This document shows, piece after piece, positions 1 through 11,439 of a stretch of DNA of 64,000 bases. Source of the stretch: Flabesymbios commensalis (Eukaryota > Annelida > Polychaeta > Terebellida > Flabelligeridae); the NCBI GenBank assembly GCA_964017125.1, contig OZ024912.1:79467904-79531903 (forward strand), given 5' to 3'. The notes beneath the pieces were generated by a model. It worked only from the letters and a program-made list of their open reading frames with translations. It ran no database searches and was not told the DNA's origin. Every line of letters begins with the position of its first letter. Within the stretch, counting starts at the first letter, position 1. Position numbers and translations under genes: made by a program.

Positions 1-62
1 TCTGGCTACGTCGTAGTTACTGTGACATCAGTTCAGCTCTGGCTACGTCGTGGCTGGGCTTA
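1..62. repeat. short imperfect direct repeat
   Basis: TCTGGCTACGTCGT occurs at 1 and again at about 38, so the window opens inside a small tandem or duplicated segment whose left part lies outside. Confidence 0.4.
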
Positions 63-64
63 TA

Positions 65-293
65 TTAACCCCTTCACCTCCGGTGCCGAATATATTCGAT
101 TTTTCAACTTTAAGTGCCACATTTTCAACATGTTAAAGATAAAACGTGAGATACAACAACAAGATTGATTTCCATTTTGTCAAATCTGAATAATTTTCAC
201 TCACTTGAAGCTGTGGATCGCGTCAGCGAGACGCAACTTCAAGTGAGTGAAAATTCAAATTGAATAATAATTATTTTGTAGTTAAAGGGTTAA
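65..293 (+). mobile_element. pB-A MITE, complete
   Basis: The copy is flanked by TTAA (65-68 and 290-293), begins CCCCTTCACC and ends TTAAAGGG, giving a body of about 220 bp. A hairpin at about 200-247 has arms CACTTGAAGCTGTGG / GCAACTTCAAGTG closing on TCGC-GTCA-GCGA. There is no coding capacity. The TTAA site and CCC terminus fit a non-autonomous piggyBac-type element; that class is inferred, not shown by any transposase. Confidence 0.75.
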
Positions 294-468
294 CTCTTGG
301 AGCTTTAAGCCCGACTACGGCATTTTATAATATGTTTTGTCAGCCAATAAAATCACTGTAATTGTAACATCAAAATGTCCGCTTAACATCAACATTGGCA
401 AATGTTTGTCTTCAATTTAAACAAATATGCGTAATATAAATTACTCAATTGAGAGCTTTAAAGGTTAT
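290..468 (+). mobile_element. pB-A2 MITE, lacks hairpin
   Basis: It starts at the TTAA that closes the preceding copy and matches other pB-A2 copies (GCCCGACTACGGCATTTTA; AAATGTTTGTCTTCAATTTAAACAAATATG). It stops before the hairpin and ends AGCTTTAAAGG. Its TTTAAACAAATATG segment is an unoccupied version of the site where a pB-C copy sits at 17214-17505. Confidence 0.55.
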
Positions 469-1095
469 AGGTGATTTTGTGTAATATAAAACTCCATCAA
501 CGTTCGCGACTCTGGTACAACATTAACACCACCATTCGTTCGCAGTGTCGTTTTAATTGCTGTAATATCAGCGTAAACATCTGAATACTTTTTTTTAATA
601 TATATTTTTGTATAAATCAATGCTACGCCATATATACTGATCGTTAGTGTAACTGTTATCAATAATTACTAAAGTGTACTTATAATACAATCATTGTATA
701 AGAATCAAACATATTTAATTCTGTGCCGGCTGTTTAATTTACGATTTAAAGTTTAAATGGAAGTTTAAATCAAAGCACATAGGATCATGATTTTTTTTAT
801 TTCATAATGACGAGGATGAAGTGAATAAATTAAATAAAATGAAAGCGGTTTTAGGTCAACTTTGTGCGCTTATAGGCGAAAATGGGCCAATAAAACCACT
901 AAAACAACGCGATTGCCTCCTTTTACTGAAGGACAGGCTGGGCTATTTGCCATAGAGGGCGATTGAGATCTAGAGGTCACAGTGAAACCGGAAAACAAGC
1001 TAACAAGGGTCACGCCCCCTCCCCCATCAGGCCGCAGGGCGGCAGCAAACCGGTTATCCAGGCCAAGCCATTACCCAATAAACACCGGCCGCCCA
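469..1095. other. no recognisable feature
   Basis: AT-rich sequence. The short open frames around 465-662 and 963-1352 show no domain, no codon signature and no splice context that I can support. Confidence 0.4.
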
Positions 1096-1097
1096 GC

Positions 1098-1200
1098 CAA
1101 TGCGGGGCAGAATGTTGGTCCAACGTCGCAAGCGTTGAATCAACATTCAGCCAACATTGGCCAATCATCCCAATCCATTACTGCCCCGCCTGCATACTTA
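1098..1200. repeat. FB-E-like foldback, diverged
   Basis: Inverted GCGGGGCAG / CTGCCCCGC flanks an ATGTTGGTCCAACGTCGCAA centre, which resembles FB-E centres elsewhere but lacks the CCAGCAAACAC ends. Confidence 0.4.
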
Positions 1201-1385
1201 GAGCATCAGCCCCCGCTGTAATGATCTTTTGTCAAGTAGTAAGTCGATCGGTCCATGCCTTAATGATCACCTATCATCTTGATGCTCTTGATGAAAGTGA
1301 GCTGGAAGTACCGTTTTCTGTGATCACACAAATTATAGTGTATCTCCGTTGATCTACGTGGTTTGCATTATAATCTTATAAGTAG

Positions 1386-1710
1386 TTTGAAGCGTCACAA
1401 TCAGGCTAAAATCATAAACAAATAAATATTTTTACTTCAGCTTCTTAATATGGTGAACTACCTTATAATGGCGTATTTTTTTTAAATTTTGTGTTGCGCA
1501 TTTCGGACATGCATGTCTAAAAAGAAAAATACGAGAATAACTGTTAAATGGCTCTTTCGGCACACTTGCTAAGTTGCAACAGCAACCGAAAATTTAAAGA
1601 CTTCCGCAATTCTAGTCTATGGAAATGTTCATATCTTATAGCCATATTAAAAAGCGAAAATAAAAATACTGATTTTTGACGATTTTAGCCTGATTGTGTT
1701 GCTTTAATTG
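1386..1710. mobile_element. FB-L MITE, complete
   Basis: Terminal inverted repeats of about 22 bp, AGCGTCACAATCAGGCTAAA at the left and its complement ending TGATTGTGTTGCTTTAA at the right, bound ~320 bp. An internal GGACATGCATGTC palindrome lies near 1505. The right end carries TTAA and the left TTGA, consistent with a decayed TTAA duplication. Further copies lie at 8690, 53880 and 63474. Confidence 0.65.
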
Positions 1711-2084
1711 TTTAAAGTTCATGTTTAATGGCGTAAACAATATTTATTCCTAGTATTTTTATTAGTCTGTTATTTTGAAAAAAAATAACAAGCTCACATC
1801 AGATATATTTTGCAAATATTTACTTGCCACAGTATACATAGTGTTCTGCAGAAGTATAGGTAGTTATTGTTCTTTGCTTTTACGTTATTGTTTTCACATA
1901 CACTCCCATGCGGCTATGGTTACGTGACTGAGCAAACATATGATATATTACCTAGTTGTCATTAGCTGTATACAACATCTTGGTGTTAAAAGGCACTTTA
2001 CATAATGACGACCCTTTAATACCCAAAGTTGACGACAATATTTATCCATAGACCTCTAGAGTTCTATGATTTATTAGTGACGAC
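1711..2084. other. no recognisable feature
   Basis: AT-rich, no repeat match within the window and no coding signal seen. Confidence 0.4.
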
Positions 2085-2328
2085 TAACCATTTCAGTGCG
2101 GGGTCCGTCTTTATACGTTTAAATCTGACTCTACAGACGTCAGATTCAGACCTATAAAACGGTCCCCGCACTGAAAGAATTAACATATTTATAATGGCTG
2201 TAGACCCATAACATATGTATTCAAATCAAACAGAAAGAGTTAACTATGACATTTATGATAATTTTAAATTGATGAAACCCTTTAGTCTCCATGGTTTAAA
2301 CAAAAAGAATTCAGCGTTGTAAGGGTTA
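2085..2328 (-). mobile_element. pB-B MITE
   Basis: Hairpin-first orientation: TTTCAGTGCGGGG, the GACGTCAGA-type palindrome, CCCCGCACTGAAAG, then a body with GTAGACCCATAACATA, ending TTCAGCGTTGTAAGGGTTA. One terminus therefore reads CCCTTACAACGCTGAA and the other (C)CATTTCAGTGCGG. Confidence 0.7.
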
Positions 2329-2554
2329 GGATGCGTGCGGATGGAGGTAGCGACCGTAGCGGACTCCAAATGAATTCGCTCGGATGCTGGTCAATTTGGT
2401 TTGGCATAGGCAGAGTTCTAAACTGGTAAGAATATTTGAGAATATTTATTAAGGGTAACCCTTTCAGCATAATACAATCATTACATATACATATATGGTC
2501 TAAGTAGTGTGCCCCCCCCCCCTCCGGTACTCTGCTGTGGGGAAAAAAGTTCAG

Positions 2555-2645
2555 GTCGTATTAAGTTACGATATATCTTAGGCTCCGGATTGGTCGAGAT
2601 GGCAATCTCGACCAATCCGAAGCCTACAATATATGTTACATTGAG
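2555..2645. repeat. FB-H foldback
   Basis: Arms TTACGATATATCTTAGGCTC / GAAGCCTACAATATATGT close on GATTGGTCGAGATGG-CAATCTCGACCAATC. It is an older relative of the almost perfect copy at 12657. Confidence 0.65.
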
Positions 2646-2859
2646 GATGCTTGGTATAGACAAGACAAGGCAATTTTTTATTGGTTTTAACTCTTTAATA
2701 CACTTGTAATCTTGTCTTTTAGCATCTTAACTCGATTTCGTAATAATCGTAACATCTCGACTTTACCACAGAATGACATCGAAACCACGTAGGTTGGCTT
2801 TATCGGTGGAAACCTGCAGGTGATCGTTGTTTTCACTCTTATCAGCTTTATTTGTTGGC

Positions 2860-2992
2860 ACAAAATAGTCTACCTCCATTTTGTCAATCTGAATAATGTT
2901 TACCCACTTGGAGTTGTGGAACGCGTCAGCGAGGCACAACTTCAAGTGGGTGAAGATTCAAATTAAATAACTTGGAGGTTAAAGGGTCAATA
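2860..2992 (+). mobile_element. pB-A MITE, right part
   Basis: It contains CCATTTTGTCAATCTGAATA, a hairpin with apex ACGC-GTCA-GCGA, and the right end GGTTAAAGGG. The left end is lost. Confidence 0.6.
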
Positions 2993-3486
2993 CAAAGAAT
3001 TACAAGACAAGGATATCATCAAGTTATTGTCTAAATAGTTAGTGCAACAAACAATGAATGATTTTATCATATTCATAAGAGGATTTTTATCTTGCACTAC
3101 ATTATGGATAATAGTCCACTGAAATCGTTCTCAACACAAATATCGTATATTAATTTTATTTTATAAGGCAAGATCAGCCTCGAGATAATTTTCATTTCGC
3201 GTAATATTTTCCAATTTAGAGAATATATCATGCTGGTCACCAGGTGACGCTGCTGGCGTTACGGTATTTGTGGATGCACGACGCTGGCCTTGACAATCTT
3301 CCTGGCGTACATAACACTCTCCTATCCATCGCCAAATTATCGTATTAGTTGTGTCTCACTACTGCGACCCACAACATATTTCGGGACATTTGTGACTAAT
3401 TTGCTAGTTAATCACAGCTTTCCAATTTTAAATCCAGTTGTTTGATTTGATGGTCAGAGCAATCAAGATGTATTATAGTCAATATT
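2993..3486. other. no recognisable feature
   Basis: AT-rich unique sequence; nothing supportable was seen on either strand. Confidence 0.35.
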
Positions 3487-3734
3487 TAACCCTCTCAGCG
3501 CGGGGACAGTCTTTATACGTCAGAATCTGACGTCCGAAGATGTCTTATTCTGACGTACAAAGACGGTCCTCTTATTGAAAGAATAAAAGTATTTCTAACG
3601 GCCGTAGGCACACAACATAAGTAATTAAATACAGCGGAAAGAGCTAACTGAGACATTTATGATGATTTCCAATTGAATAAAACCCTTTGGTCTCCATGTT
3701 TTATACAAACATATTTCAGCGTTGTAAGGTTTAA
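3487..3734 (-). mobile_element. pB-B MITE, complete
   Basis: It opens TTAACCCTCTCAGCGCGGGG and closes CAGCGTTGTAAGGTTTAA, so both ends retain TTAA. The palindrome arms are partly diverged (TCTGACGTCC / GATGTCTTATTCTGACG). Confidence 0.7.
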
Positions 3735-3896
3735 TGAGAAATTTATAATGTCTAACTTCAAGTAGATAAACTACTCTTATTTGTTAATTTGAGACCAAGC
3801 ATTTGCATTTCGTAAACACAGATTTTACTCATCAGATTGTCGTCGTAATTAGAATTGAAAGGGTTAAACATGAATCAGACATGAACCAGTGAATCT

Positions 3897-3966
3897 GCAA
3901 ACACGAGACTTTGATCCAATGTTGATTATTGCTGGTCCATCGTCAGCGATGATGGCCCTACATCAA
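3897..3966. repeat. FB-E foldback, partial
   Basis: GCAAACACGAGACTTTGATC leads into CATCGTCAGCGATGATGGCC, an FB-E-like centre. The right terminus is missing. Confidence 0.45.
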
Positions 3967-4011
3967 AATCTGGTAATTTTCAGGTTTGCTTGAGCTCGTT
4001 TGGCCAGAAAC

Positions 4012-4456
4012 CCCAGCAAACACAAATCGTTCACCCAATATTTCACTTTGAAAACATCACAAATGTATTAGTTAGCTCCTTCAAAATTTATTTCAATACC
4101 TATGCTATTAGGTTATGGGCCTAAGGCCATTATAAATACTATCAATTAATTCTTACAGAGCGGGGATCCACTTTAGACGTCAGAATCTGACGTTTAGATT
4201 CGGTCCACACACTGGAAGGGTTAGAGCGCTATAAGCACGACTACAGTCGTATTTAATATGTTGTATTAGCCGATCACATCACTGGTATTGGGCAAAAAAA
4301 ATCCAAATGTTTGGTCTCAAATTAAGCAAATATAAGTAAATTTGAGCCACTTGAAGTTGTGGGTCGCGGTAGCGAAACACAACTTCAAGTGGGTAAAAAC
4401 AAAAATTAGAAGATATTAGCGCTTAAAGGACTGAATCCACTGTTGGTTAACGTGTG
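4012..4456. mobile_element. FB-E ends enclosing pB-B and pB-A2 copies
   Basis: The left end CCCCAGCAAACACAAATCGT and the right end GTGTGGTGTTTGCTGAGA are FB-E termini. Between them lie a pB-B body and hairpin (about 4041-4223) and a pB-A2 copy (about 4224-4432, apex TCGC-GGTA-GCGA). The FB-E centre is absent, so this is not a simple insertion; loss of the middle is also needed. Confidence 0.55.
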
Positions 4457-4675
4457 GTGTTTGCTGAGATGTTCAATGTTGACCTTGGATTGATTCGCTC
4501 AAGGACTACATTTAACAGGATCACAGCAGAATCCCAGGGAGAATCACAGAGACACCTGTCTTATACCGACTTCCACATTAAAGTAGAGATTTTCCGCAGT
4601 AATTTAATATTTAAAGATTTTATGGACTGTTGAATTACCATTTGACCTCTATAAATAACCTGCTTTGTGGAAATA

Positions 4676-4890
4676 AATGAATGAATGAATGAATGAATAA
4701 ATGGGGCTTTATGCCACCTTTGTTCACATATAGGCTAAACTAGGCTAGGAAAACCTCCTGATGGTCGTTAGATGAATGGGATGATACTGCCCTCCAGAGA
4801 CAGGATTCGAAATTCGAGCCCTGTCGGTCTGAGCCGAGTACGCTACCTCTCGATCACAGCGACTCCCCACAATATTGTATATTTACTAGC
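4676..4890 (-). mobile_element. dimeric tRNA-SINE, 3' half
   Basis: On the minus strand it reads a box-A-like TGATCGAGAGGTAGCG, a box-B-like region, then GGAGGTTTTCCTAGCCTAG, ending in a (CATT)n tail (GAATGAATGAATG on plus). The first tRNA-like unit is absent. Confidence 0.7.
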
Positions 4891-5016
4891 CCGATCTGTA
4901 TAAATATTGTAGCTGAAACCGCCCTTCTCTGGACGATTAGATACGACATTGCCATAATATGTTTTTTTTCTCAATCTGTTAAAATATTGTAATTATCTAA
5001 ATTATGGACATTACCC

Positions 5017-5175
5017 TTAACCTTTCATCCAGGGACTTTAGACGTCAGAATCTGACGTTTATAGACGTCAGATTCTGACGTCTAAAGTCTATGCCCGCAA
5101 TGAAAGAGTACACTATTTACAATGGCGGTAAACCTATAACATAGGTATTCAAATAAAGCGGAAAAAAACCAAAAA
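5017..5175 (-). mobile_element. pB-B MITE, truncated
   Basis: TTAACCTTTCATCCAGGGAC is followed by a well-preserved palindrome (GACGTCAGAATCTGACG / CGTCAGATTCTGACGTC) and the start of the body with ACATAGGTATTCAAA. The far end is missing. Confidence 0.6.
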
Positions 5176-5204
5176 CTTGAAAGTTTTTTCAATTTGAAAA
5201 CACC

Positions 5205-5440
5205 ATATAAAATCCCACACATGGCGTCACATGACCCAAGCTAGCGCCCTGATCGGCTGGAGAGACATGTGGTCGGGATTCACAGGGAATCCTTTCGGAT
5301 GGTTTTTAAATCTGGATCCACCTCACTATTAATCTCCATCAACTGTATTTTATTTTGCTCTACAGCGATTTTTTGTTCAGATATCGCCTCCCAAGCAGAT
5401 CAGTAAAAACACTGATAAACCTCCATGAAATGTATTGCTT
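5205..5440 (+). repeat. diverged interspersed repeat P
   Basis: GGCGTCACATGACC, GGCTGGAGAGACATGTGG, CACAGGGAATCC and CATCAACTGTATTTTATTTT are shared in order with 11810-12060 and 16330-16800. It is not palindromic and its class is unknown. Confidence 0.5.
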
Positions 5441-5920
5441 GTGTTGTTCTTACATTATTGAAACTCATTCAATAATGTTTTAATATGGTTCACAAAACGC
5501 ATAGGTTTAATTTTCTGTCATTCCATAGACTATAGTAGGCACACTAAACGTTGTTTCTGAATAAGCATAAATATTTGTATTAGTTATTAGAATTTATGTC
5601 GTCAATTTTACGACAGTTGGTGGTCTCCAATTTTTGAGCTGTGGGTTGAGCCATCAGTTTATACCCTGTAGATAGCCAATAGATTTTACTGAGAACATTG
5701 CTTACCTTGGGATCAAACTAGTCCAATATAATCTTAAGAAATTGCCACAATAAGAGTCTGAAACTGGGGGAAGCTGGCAGATGTTCTACTTTCCAAAGCA
5801 AATATATTATGATATAGAAGCAATATTTTGCAATGATATATCTTGCCTTTGAATATCTAACCCTTGGTCTTAATAGCATTTAGCGCCATAGCCAATATTG
5901 TGGTAAAAAAATTCTTAGTG
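5441..5920. other. no recognisable feature
   Basis: No repeat match or coding signal seen. Confidence 0.35.
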
Positions 5921-5924
5921 CTGT

Positions 5925-6135
5925 TGATCTACATCTTAGGCAAACCATTGGACGAGATGGCCTTTCCTGACCAATGACACACACAATAACTAGGTCACTC
6001 ACATCTCTAGATATTTCAACATGGACGACAGACACGTGACATTGATACAGTGCAATGTCAATGATGCTGAACAAGATCTCAGGCTTATCATTGGTCGAGA
6101 AGGTCGAGAAAGTCATCTCGACCAATCTCATGCAT
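5925..6135. repeat. two decayed FB-H segments
   Basis: CATTGGACGAGATGGCC..CCTGACCAATG (about 5945-5987) and CATTGGTCGAGAAGG..TCATCTCGACCAATC (about 6087-6126) are FB-H centres with worn arms. Confidence 0.5.
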
Positions 6136-6204
6136 GATATCTGGGTCAGTCATATACTGAAGGGCCATCCCACTTTCCGTAAGTGATCTGATACTGCTAC
6201 AAAC

Positions 6205-6247
6205 TCGAAAGGCAGTATCTGCTTACTTGTAGTGTAAGCAGCTACTG
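6205..6247. repeat. FB-F hairpin
   Basis: GGCAGTATCTGCTTACTTGT..TGTAAGCAGCTACTG folds on itself, matching the FB-F arm pattern. Confidence 0.5.
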
Positions 6248-6337
6248 TGTTTGTTAATTGTGGCTGTGTATGTCAGTGTATACACATGATACACACATAT
6301 CTCCTGGCTAACTGTGATTATGTAATACGCAGGACTC

Positions 6338-6446
6338 CCCAGCAAACACAACACGTTGAAAAAATGAAGTTTCAATGTTGGCCCAACGTCTGCGACGCTG
6401 GCCCAGCATTAAACCATCATTGTTTCAACGTGTCGTGTTTGCTGGG
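6338..6446. mobile_element. FB-E foldback, complete
   Basis: Termini are CCCAGCAAACACAACACG and CGTGTCGTGTTTGCTGGG, 109 bp in total, with centre GGCCCAACGTCTGCGACGCT. The short open frame across it is an artefact of the hairpin. Confidence 0.75.
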
Positions 6447-7004
6447 TCGCCACCTTCTTACTTGTGACTGTGAACCTAATCTATTTAAATTGTAAATATA
6501 TCAGGATTCAAGATATATATTTGTTCTTTTCAGCTCAAGCTCTTCAAGATTGATATATTACAGACTTCCTTAGCGCCAATATTGATAAAATGATCATTTT
6601 TTAAGTCAGGATCGAGCCAACTGTACAGAGACGGAAAGGCATATGTGGTATGCCTTTGATCAGCTATCACTCGGCAAGCACAACTCATTGCCCCAATGCT
6701 GAGCTAGTGTTGGCCCAGTGGTTATTGTGAATCAATGCACACGGTTATACAGAAGCATATAATAGCAATGCCCGCTTAATATATATAAGTTAACTTTTTC
6801 ATTGCGACGATTTGACATGGAAAAATGACAAAGTATGGTGAAATATTAACCCTTACACATGCTGCATAATATTTGCAGCATGTGTGGTTTCCCACTAAGT
6901 AACATCTGGCACGTTTTTTCTGCAAAAAAACATCTGATAAAAAACTGATATTAAAAGCCATTATTACTATTTTTTTTTTTTTTTTTGCTTGCACAGTACA
7001 GTAT
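6447..7004. other. mostly unannotated; weak FB-E trace
   Basis: 6680-6735 has CAATGCTGAGCTAGTGTTGG, a faint FB-E-like trace. 6855-6885 has ACACATGCTGCA..TGCAGCATGTGTG, a small inverted repeat. Confidence 0.35.
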
Positions 7005-7082
7005 AGTCCCCTCTGATACGACTTTCATGCTGCCAGAGAACCAAAGTCGCATCAAAGGGGTAGTCGTATCTGAGAGGGGTGA
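7005..7082. repeat. solitary foldback
   Basis: CCCCTCTGATACGACTTTC pairs with GTAGTCGTATCTGAGAGGGG across a loop that itself holds AAAGTCGCATCAAAGGGG. I see no second copy in the window. Confidence 0.5.
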
Positions 7083-8689
7083 AAAAACTCGTAAAACGTA
7101 AAATGGGCCGAATTTGATGTTAAGGACAGCACCCTTTAAACACCTCCATTTTTGCTGTGAGAGTCTGATGAGCGCAGTTGACAGCCTGCGTTAATGGCCG
7201 GTTCTAACGGTACCACACGTAATTTAGAAGTACTGGAAGTTGCTTGTGTTTTCAAAAGAATTGAGGCAATGTTTTTTCCACATTTCAATATAGGCCCATG
7301 CTTTGCAGTACAAAACATACATGTGACACTGACTGTGACAGCTACTTTCAATTGATGTCGACCCGTCAAAAGTTAAGACTAGGCTGAATACTGAGTCCTA
7401 GTTTTCCATTCTGGGCCAACAAGACAATGTACCTTATTATCCCTAAAAACGTGCCAGGTAGGGAGACACAGTAGGGGCTGGTTTATTGTATATGTGCACG
7501 GAGATCATTGGACGATACCACGCTACTTTTTTAATTTTAGAGCGCATGGGTGATAATTAACAGGCTGAAACGTTGATCAATCTGTCTGACTCAATGATCA
7601 CTAAGTCAGTGCAATGACCATGCAGTCATCACTTATCCTGTAAGCAATGCGGACGAGCTTCCGTCATTTTGACACAACTCAACGTACAGCCTAGTAGAGC
7701 CTACTTAATCCAGGTGCCGACATCAGGTTTGAAAAATAGCTGTGAGAGATCAAGGCTGACACTGTGCACACTATGGTTCTGTTAATGTGTCACACACATT
7801 ACACTCTAACTCAACCCGAAACTGTAGGATTGATCGATAATACAAATGCAAAAAAATGCTGAATATGTGGCGATGTCCATGTCGTGATTGACAAGTGTTA
7901 AAACCCACCCACTCACTGACACAGCCAACCGGACAGCTGGTGCCGTGTGTGGGTGAATAAACGCAACTCATCGTCTGTCCGCAACGATCTTGTCCTCATT
8001 GTATGACATAATACCATTATTTGTCATACGCTAAAGGCATCAGGGAGTTTCATCCGAAGAATTTCAGCAGACAGGATGTTAAAATTCCACGGTTTTAACC
8101 TGTCGTGTTGACTGGGGGGGGGGGGCTAACGATTCTATTAAAGCTGTTACCGGTAACTCCAAACCACGCTGAAGCGAATACATTGACAGATTTAGTATTT
8201 GACGACGTAATGACCGAGATTGAAAGGTAACACCAAGGAATCTCTTTTCAGAGCAATGAGACATTATGACAAACTCGACAACTTTTAGCATTTACCAGAG
8301 GTATAGGTTGTAATAAAAAAACCCATTAAATGCTAACAGTTGAAACAAATGCTGAATTAACTACATTTTACAAGCTGGACCACGACAACAACGGACAACG
8401 GACGACACTATATGTGACACAATATCTGAATAAAAGTAGAGTTTTGAAATATTGTCTTAAAACTACTCTCAGCGCCTTCGGCGCTAGAGATCCATCAATG
8501 CAAAAAAATTACTCTCAATAATGTTCAGAACCGCAGGGTTCTTGGTAATTGATACAGAATATGGGCCAATATCCATATACGCGGTTTTGTACAGCCTTGT
8601 TTTTAAATACAAGCGATGAATTGTCTGAGTACATGCTATGAAAATATATTATGATGATGATGTCAGTGCAGTATGTTAAAGGAACACAA
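7083..8689. other. long stretch without recognised feature
   Basis: Frames of 60-77 codons at 7136, 7771, 8079 and 8330 carry no motif I recognise. A G9-10 run lies near 8115. No repeat family of this window matches. Confidence 0.35.
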
Positions 8690-8900
8690 ACAGGCCAGAA
8701 TCATCATTTTTATTTTGGCACCTTGATATGTTCATAATATGTCAACATGTCCAAAGACTTGCGTATTTTTGATTTTATTTTTGTGTTGCGCATTACCGGT
8801 TAAATGAGAAATAAAGAAGATATTTAGTTTTCGACATGCATGTCCAAAATAAGAAATACAGGAATAACTCATAAATGGGGTTTTCGGTATAATCGTGACC
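8690..8900. mobile_element. FB-L MITE, partial
   Basis: It shares TTTTTGTGTTGCGCATTACC, CGACATGCATGTCC and AAGAAATACAGGAATAACTC with other FB-L copies, but the AATCAGG termini are gone. Confidence 0.5.
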
Positions 8901-9649
8901 GGCAGTTACAGGGTTAATATGTGATGTTAACCGTTTTTATATACAGAGCGTGAATCGTCTTATACAAGTTGCAAATTTTCCTCTAACAGAGTGCGTATTA
9001 TTTTATTTCATTTTGATTTGCTTTGATACATCTAGCACCGCTATTTCATTGAGACAATCAACGGCATAGTAAAATAGCAAATGGAAAACGAAAATATATA
9101 TAGATATGTAATAACAACAGCTATAGAAAAACAGTTCTTGTTCTAGGCTGACAATGATAAAAATCAATTGATCTTCGTGTCACTTTAAAAGTCTTCTAAA
9201 AATAATTAGCGTAAAAGTAGATGGCCTAAAGTCATGTGAAATGTCATGTCTTAATATACATATAGATCCAGGACAATATGCGTCTAGGGGCGGCGTGTGG
9301 AGAAGTTTACGATAAACTGACATTAATATCTCCTTTTCCAAAAGAACACTATATGTTTTACTTTTCAAGACTATATATTTTACTGATCAATACTATTATG
9401 TTTTATTATTCAACACTATATTACTATCCAACACTTTTTATTTACTGTTCAACACTTACTGTTCAACTGTTGTCAATGAATTATTTCTGAAGGAACCCAG
9501 CATAATCTGTTATTATGAGGTTTAAAAAAAATATGGTCATTTGTCATGTTGATGGAAAGCGCTGAGCCCAAAACACAAATCTCTGCCTTTGGGATGAAAA
9601 TGTGTATTTGTCAATTTGTGAAGAAGCAGACGGAAACAGGGGACAGGCT
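8901..9649. other. AT-rich stretch without recognised feature
   Basis: About 9350-9475 is low-complexity with repeated CAACACTATATTACTATCCA-like words. No gene seen. Confidence 0.35.
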
Positions 9650-9965
9650 CTGGGGCTCGTTGTAAAGGATAAAGCCCGAGAAGCTCTACATTCTCAGCTG
9701 TGGAAAAGGCCGAAGCCCAAGGCCGAGACCTTTTCCACAACTAAGAATCTAGAGCTCCTCGGGTTTTAGCTGACTTACAACACATCCGACCATAATGAGA
9801 AAATTTCATAATCAACAGCTCGGTCACACCTGACTGATTATAGCACCATATACCTACCATGATAATTGGTCTGTACTTGATCAACAATAACTCTCCGTTC
9901 CGGCTTAGAATGTAGTGGTCGGACAAAGAAAATAATGCAGTGGTGTGTTTTAAGCACTAAGAATT
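9650..9965. mobile_element. repeat J, foldback plus tail
   Basis: A ~105-bp foldback (AAAGCCCGAGAAGCTCTACA and AGCTGTGGAAAAGG; return arm CCTTTTCCACAACTAAGAAT) is followed by a conserved segment with CACCTGACTGATTATAGCAC and TTAGAATGTAGTGGTCGGAC. A second copy is at 33445-33690. Confidence 0.6.
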
Positions 9966-10357
9966 AATATAATCTTAACTTTTTATGATGAAATTAAGAT
10001 AATAACTTAGTGAAACGAACACCTGATCCTGAAAATAACTATGTGGCGCTGTGAAGGGCCCAGTCCCCACTAACATGATTATCTTTACATTTTCCCATCT
10101 CCGTCAGAAACGTTATTGGAAATGAGTAGGCCTGAATACATGTTTGAACTGTTTCAACGTTTTTTTATGATCACTGATGGTAGCAAATAAATACATGTAT
10201 CATGTCGTTTATTTAATTATATACCTTAATGAAATATATCATATTATGATGAATGGGAAAACTGATCATTGTAACAATATATCTACTAGTCTAGAAATTA
10301 TTGTAACAATTACAGTGGCATATTGCTTTATTGCTTTAATGGTTGTACATATAGCAG
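9966..10357. other. no recognisable feature
   Basis: AT-rich; the 127-codon frame starting at 10177 runs into the SINE below and is not considered a gene. Confidence 0.4.
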
Positions 10358-10580
10358 ATGGCCGGAAGCCCGGGTGCAGTGGTTTAAAGCTGCCTACTTG
10401 TAAAGTCGGAGATCGTGGGCTCGAACCCCACTCTGAACTTCAAGTTTCAAAGAAACAAAATGTTTCTTGTCACAGTAGGCAGTGTCATCTTATTCATCTT
10501 ACCATCTTCGGGAGGTTCTCATGGCCCAGTTTAGCCTATATCCTCACAAATGTGGCCTAAAACCTCATTCATTTTCATTT
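10358..10580 (+). mobile_element. dimeric tRNA-SINE, internally deleted
   Basis: The head resembles tRNA-Thr: box A TGCAGTGGTTTAAAGC, anticodon region CTTGTAAAG, box B GGGCTCGAACCCC. Then come TTTCAAAGAAACAAA and the second-unit tail GGAGGTTCTCATGGCCCAG ending CATTTCATTT. The second tRNA-like unit is missing. Confidence 0.75.
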
Positions 10581-10584
10581 TTGT

Positions 10585-10692
10585 ACATAACAGACCAGGG
10601 ATCGTGGCGCGTCAATCCTTCAGACCTCTGTGATCTGTGCTGCGGAACACACAAGGGCTCGATCAATACCAACGTGTTGCTGTTTAGGGGCT
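10585..10692 (+). repeat. diverged interspersed repeat Q
   Basis: GCGTCAATCCTTCAGACCTC, GTGATCTG and GGCTCGATCAATACCAACGT recur at 11785, 13985, 15640 and 16265. Confidence 0.45.
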
Positions 10693-10905
10693 GAACCCTT
10701 AGAACGCTGAAATATGTTTATATAAATCGTGGGGAACAAAGTCTTATTTTCAATTTGAAATCATCACGAATGTCTTGTCTTAGTTAGCTCTTTCTGTTTC
10801 ATTTGAATACCTATGTAATTGGTATAAGGCCATTAGAAATATGTTTAGGGATCGACTTTAGACATAATCTGTTAGAATTAGTCAGAATCTGATGTCTAAA
10901 TGTTT
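10693..10905 (+). mobile_element. pB-B MITE, degraded
   Basis: The left end CCCTTAGAACGCTGAAATAT and body TTCATTTGAATACCTATG are clear. The hairpin region is rearranged and the right end worn. Confidence 0.6.
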
Positions 10906-10939
10906 CAGAACAATATAAATATCAAAAGTATGTATGTTT

Positions 10940-11142
10940 TACCTGAATAAATATATTTATACTAAAATATCAAAAGTAGTTTTCGGTAGATGCTCAGTTA
11001 GTTCAATAATTCAATATTAGAGATGTCATTTTTTCCATAAAAATAATTATTTTCCGTCGTTTGAAGCTGGATATCGCGTTAGCAATTCCAGCTTCAAATG
11101 ACTAAAAATAGAAACAAACAATTCGGCAGCTAAAGGGTTGAC
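10940..11142 (+). mobile_element. pB-D MITE
   Basis: The hairpin at about 11053-11103 has arms GTTTGAAGCTGGA / TCCAGCTTCAAATGAC closing on TCGC-GTTA-GCAA. The right end is GCTAAAGGGTTG. The left boundary is unclear. Confidence 0.55.
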
Positions 11143-11439
11143 ACTTGCAGTGACATATTGGACTGAAACTTGCTTGAACCGTATATGGATACAGATTACC
11201 ATAGTTGAGGGATTCTACAGATGGTTTTTAACGTGTAGGGAAATTGTCGAATTTAAAACTACTGAGATGTGAATTTGGTAACAAACTCAGATGGAATAAT
11301 GGTAACAAATTCTTACCCAGAGTATGGCTAAGAAATCAACAACCAAGACAAAATACAAGATAACCTGCGCTTGTAGGGTTAACTTATAATCGACGATAGA
11401 CTCCTACTACTTTTAGTGACATTTTATTTTGTCTGAAAT

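Noticed and set aside
10365-10436. Possible tRNA-Thr gene
   Set aside because: Boxes A and B are present but the ends do not pair as an acceptor stem and SINE linker follows directly.
10177-10560. 127-codon plus-strand frame
   Set aside because: AT-rich start then SINE sequence; no conserved motif.
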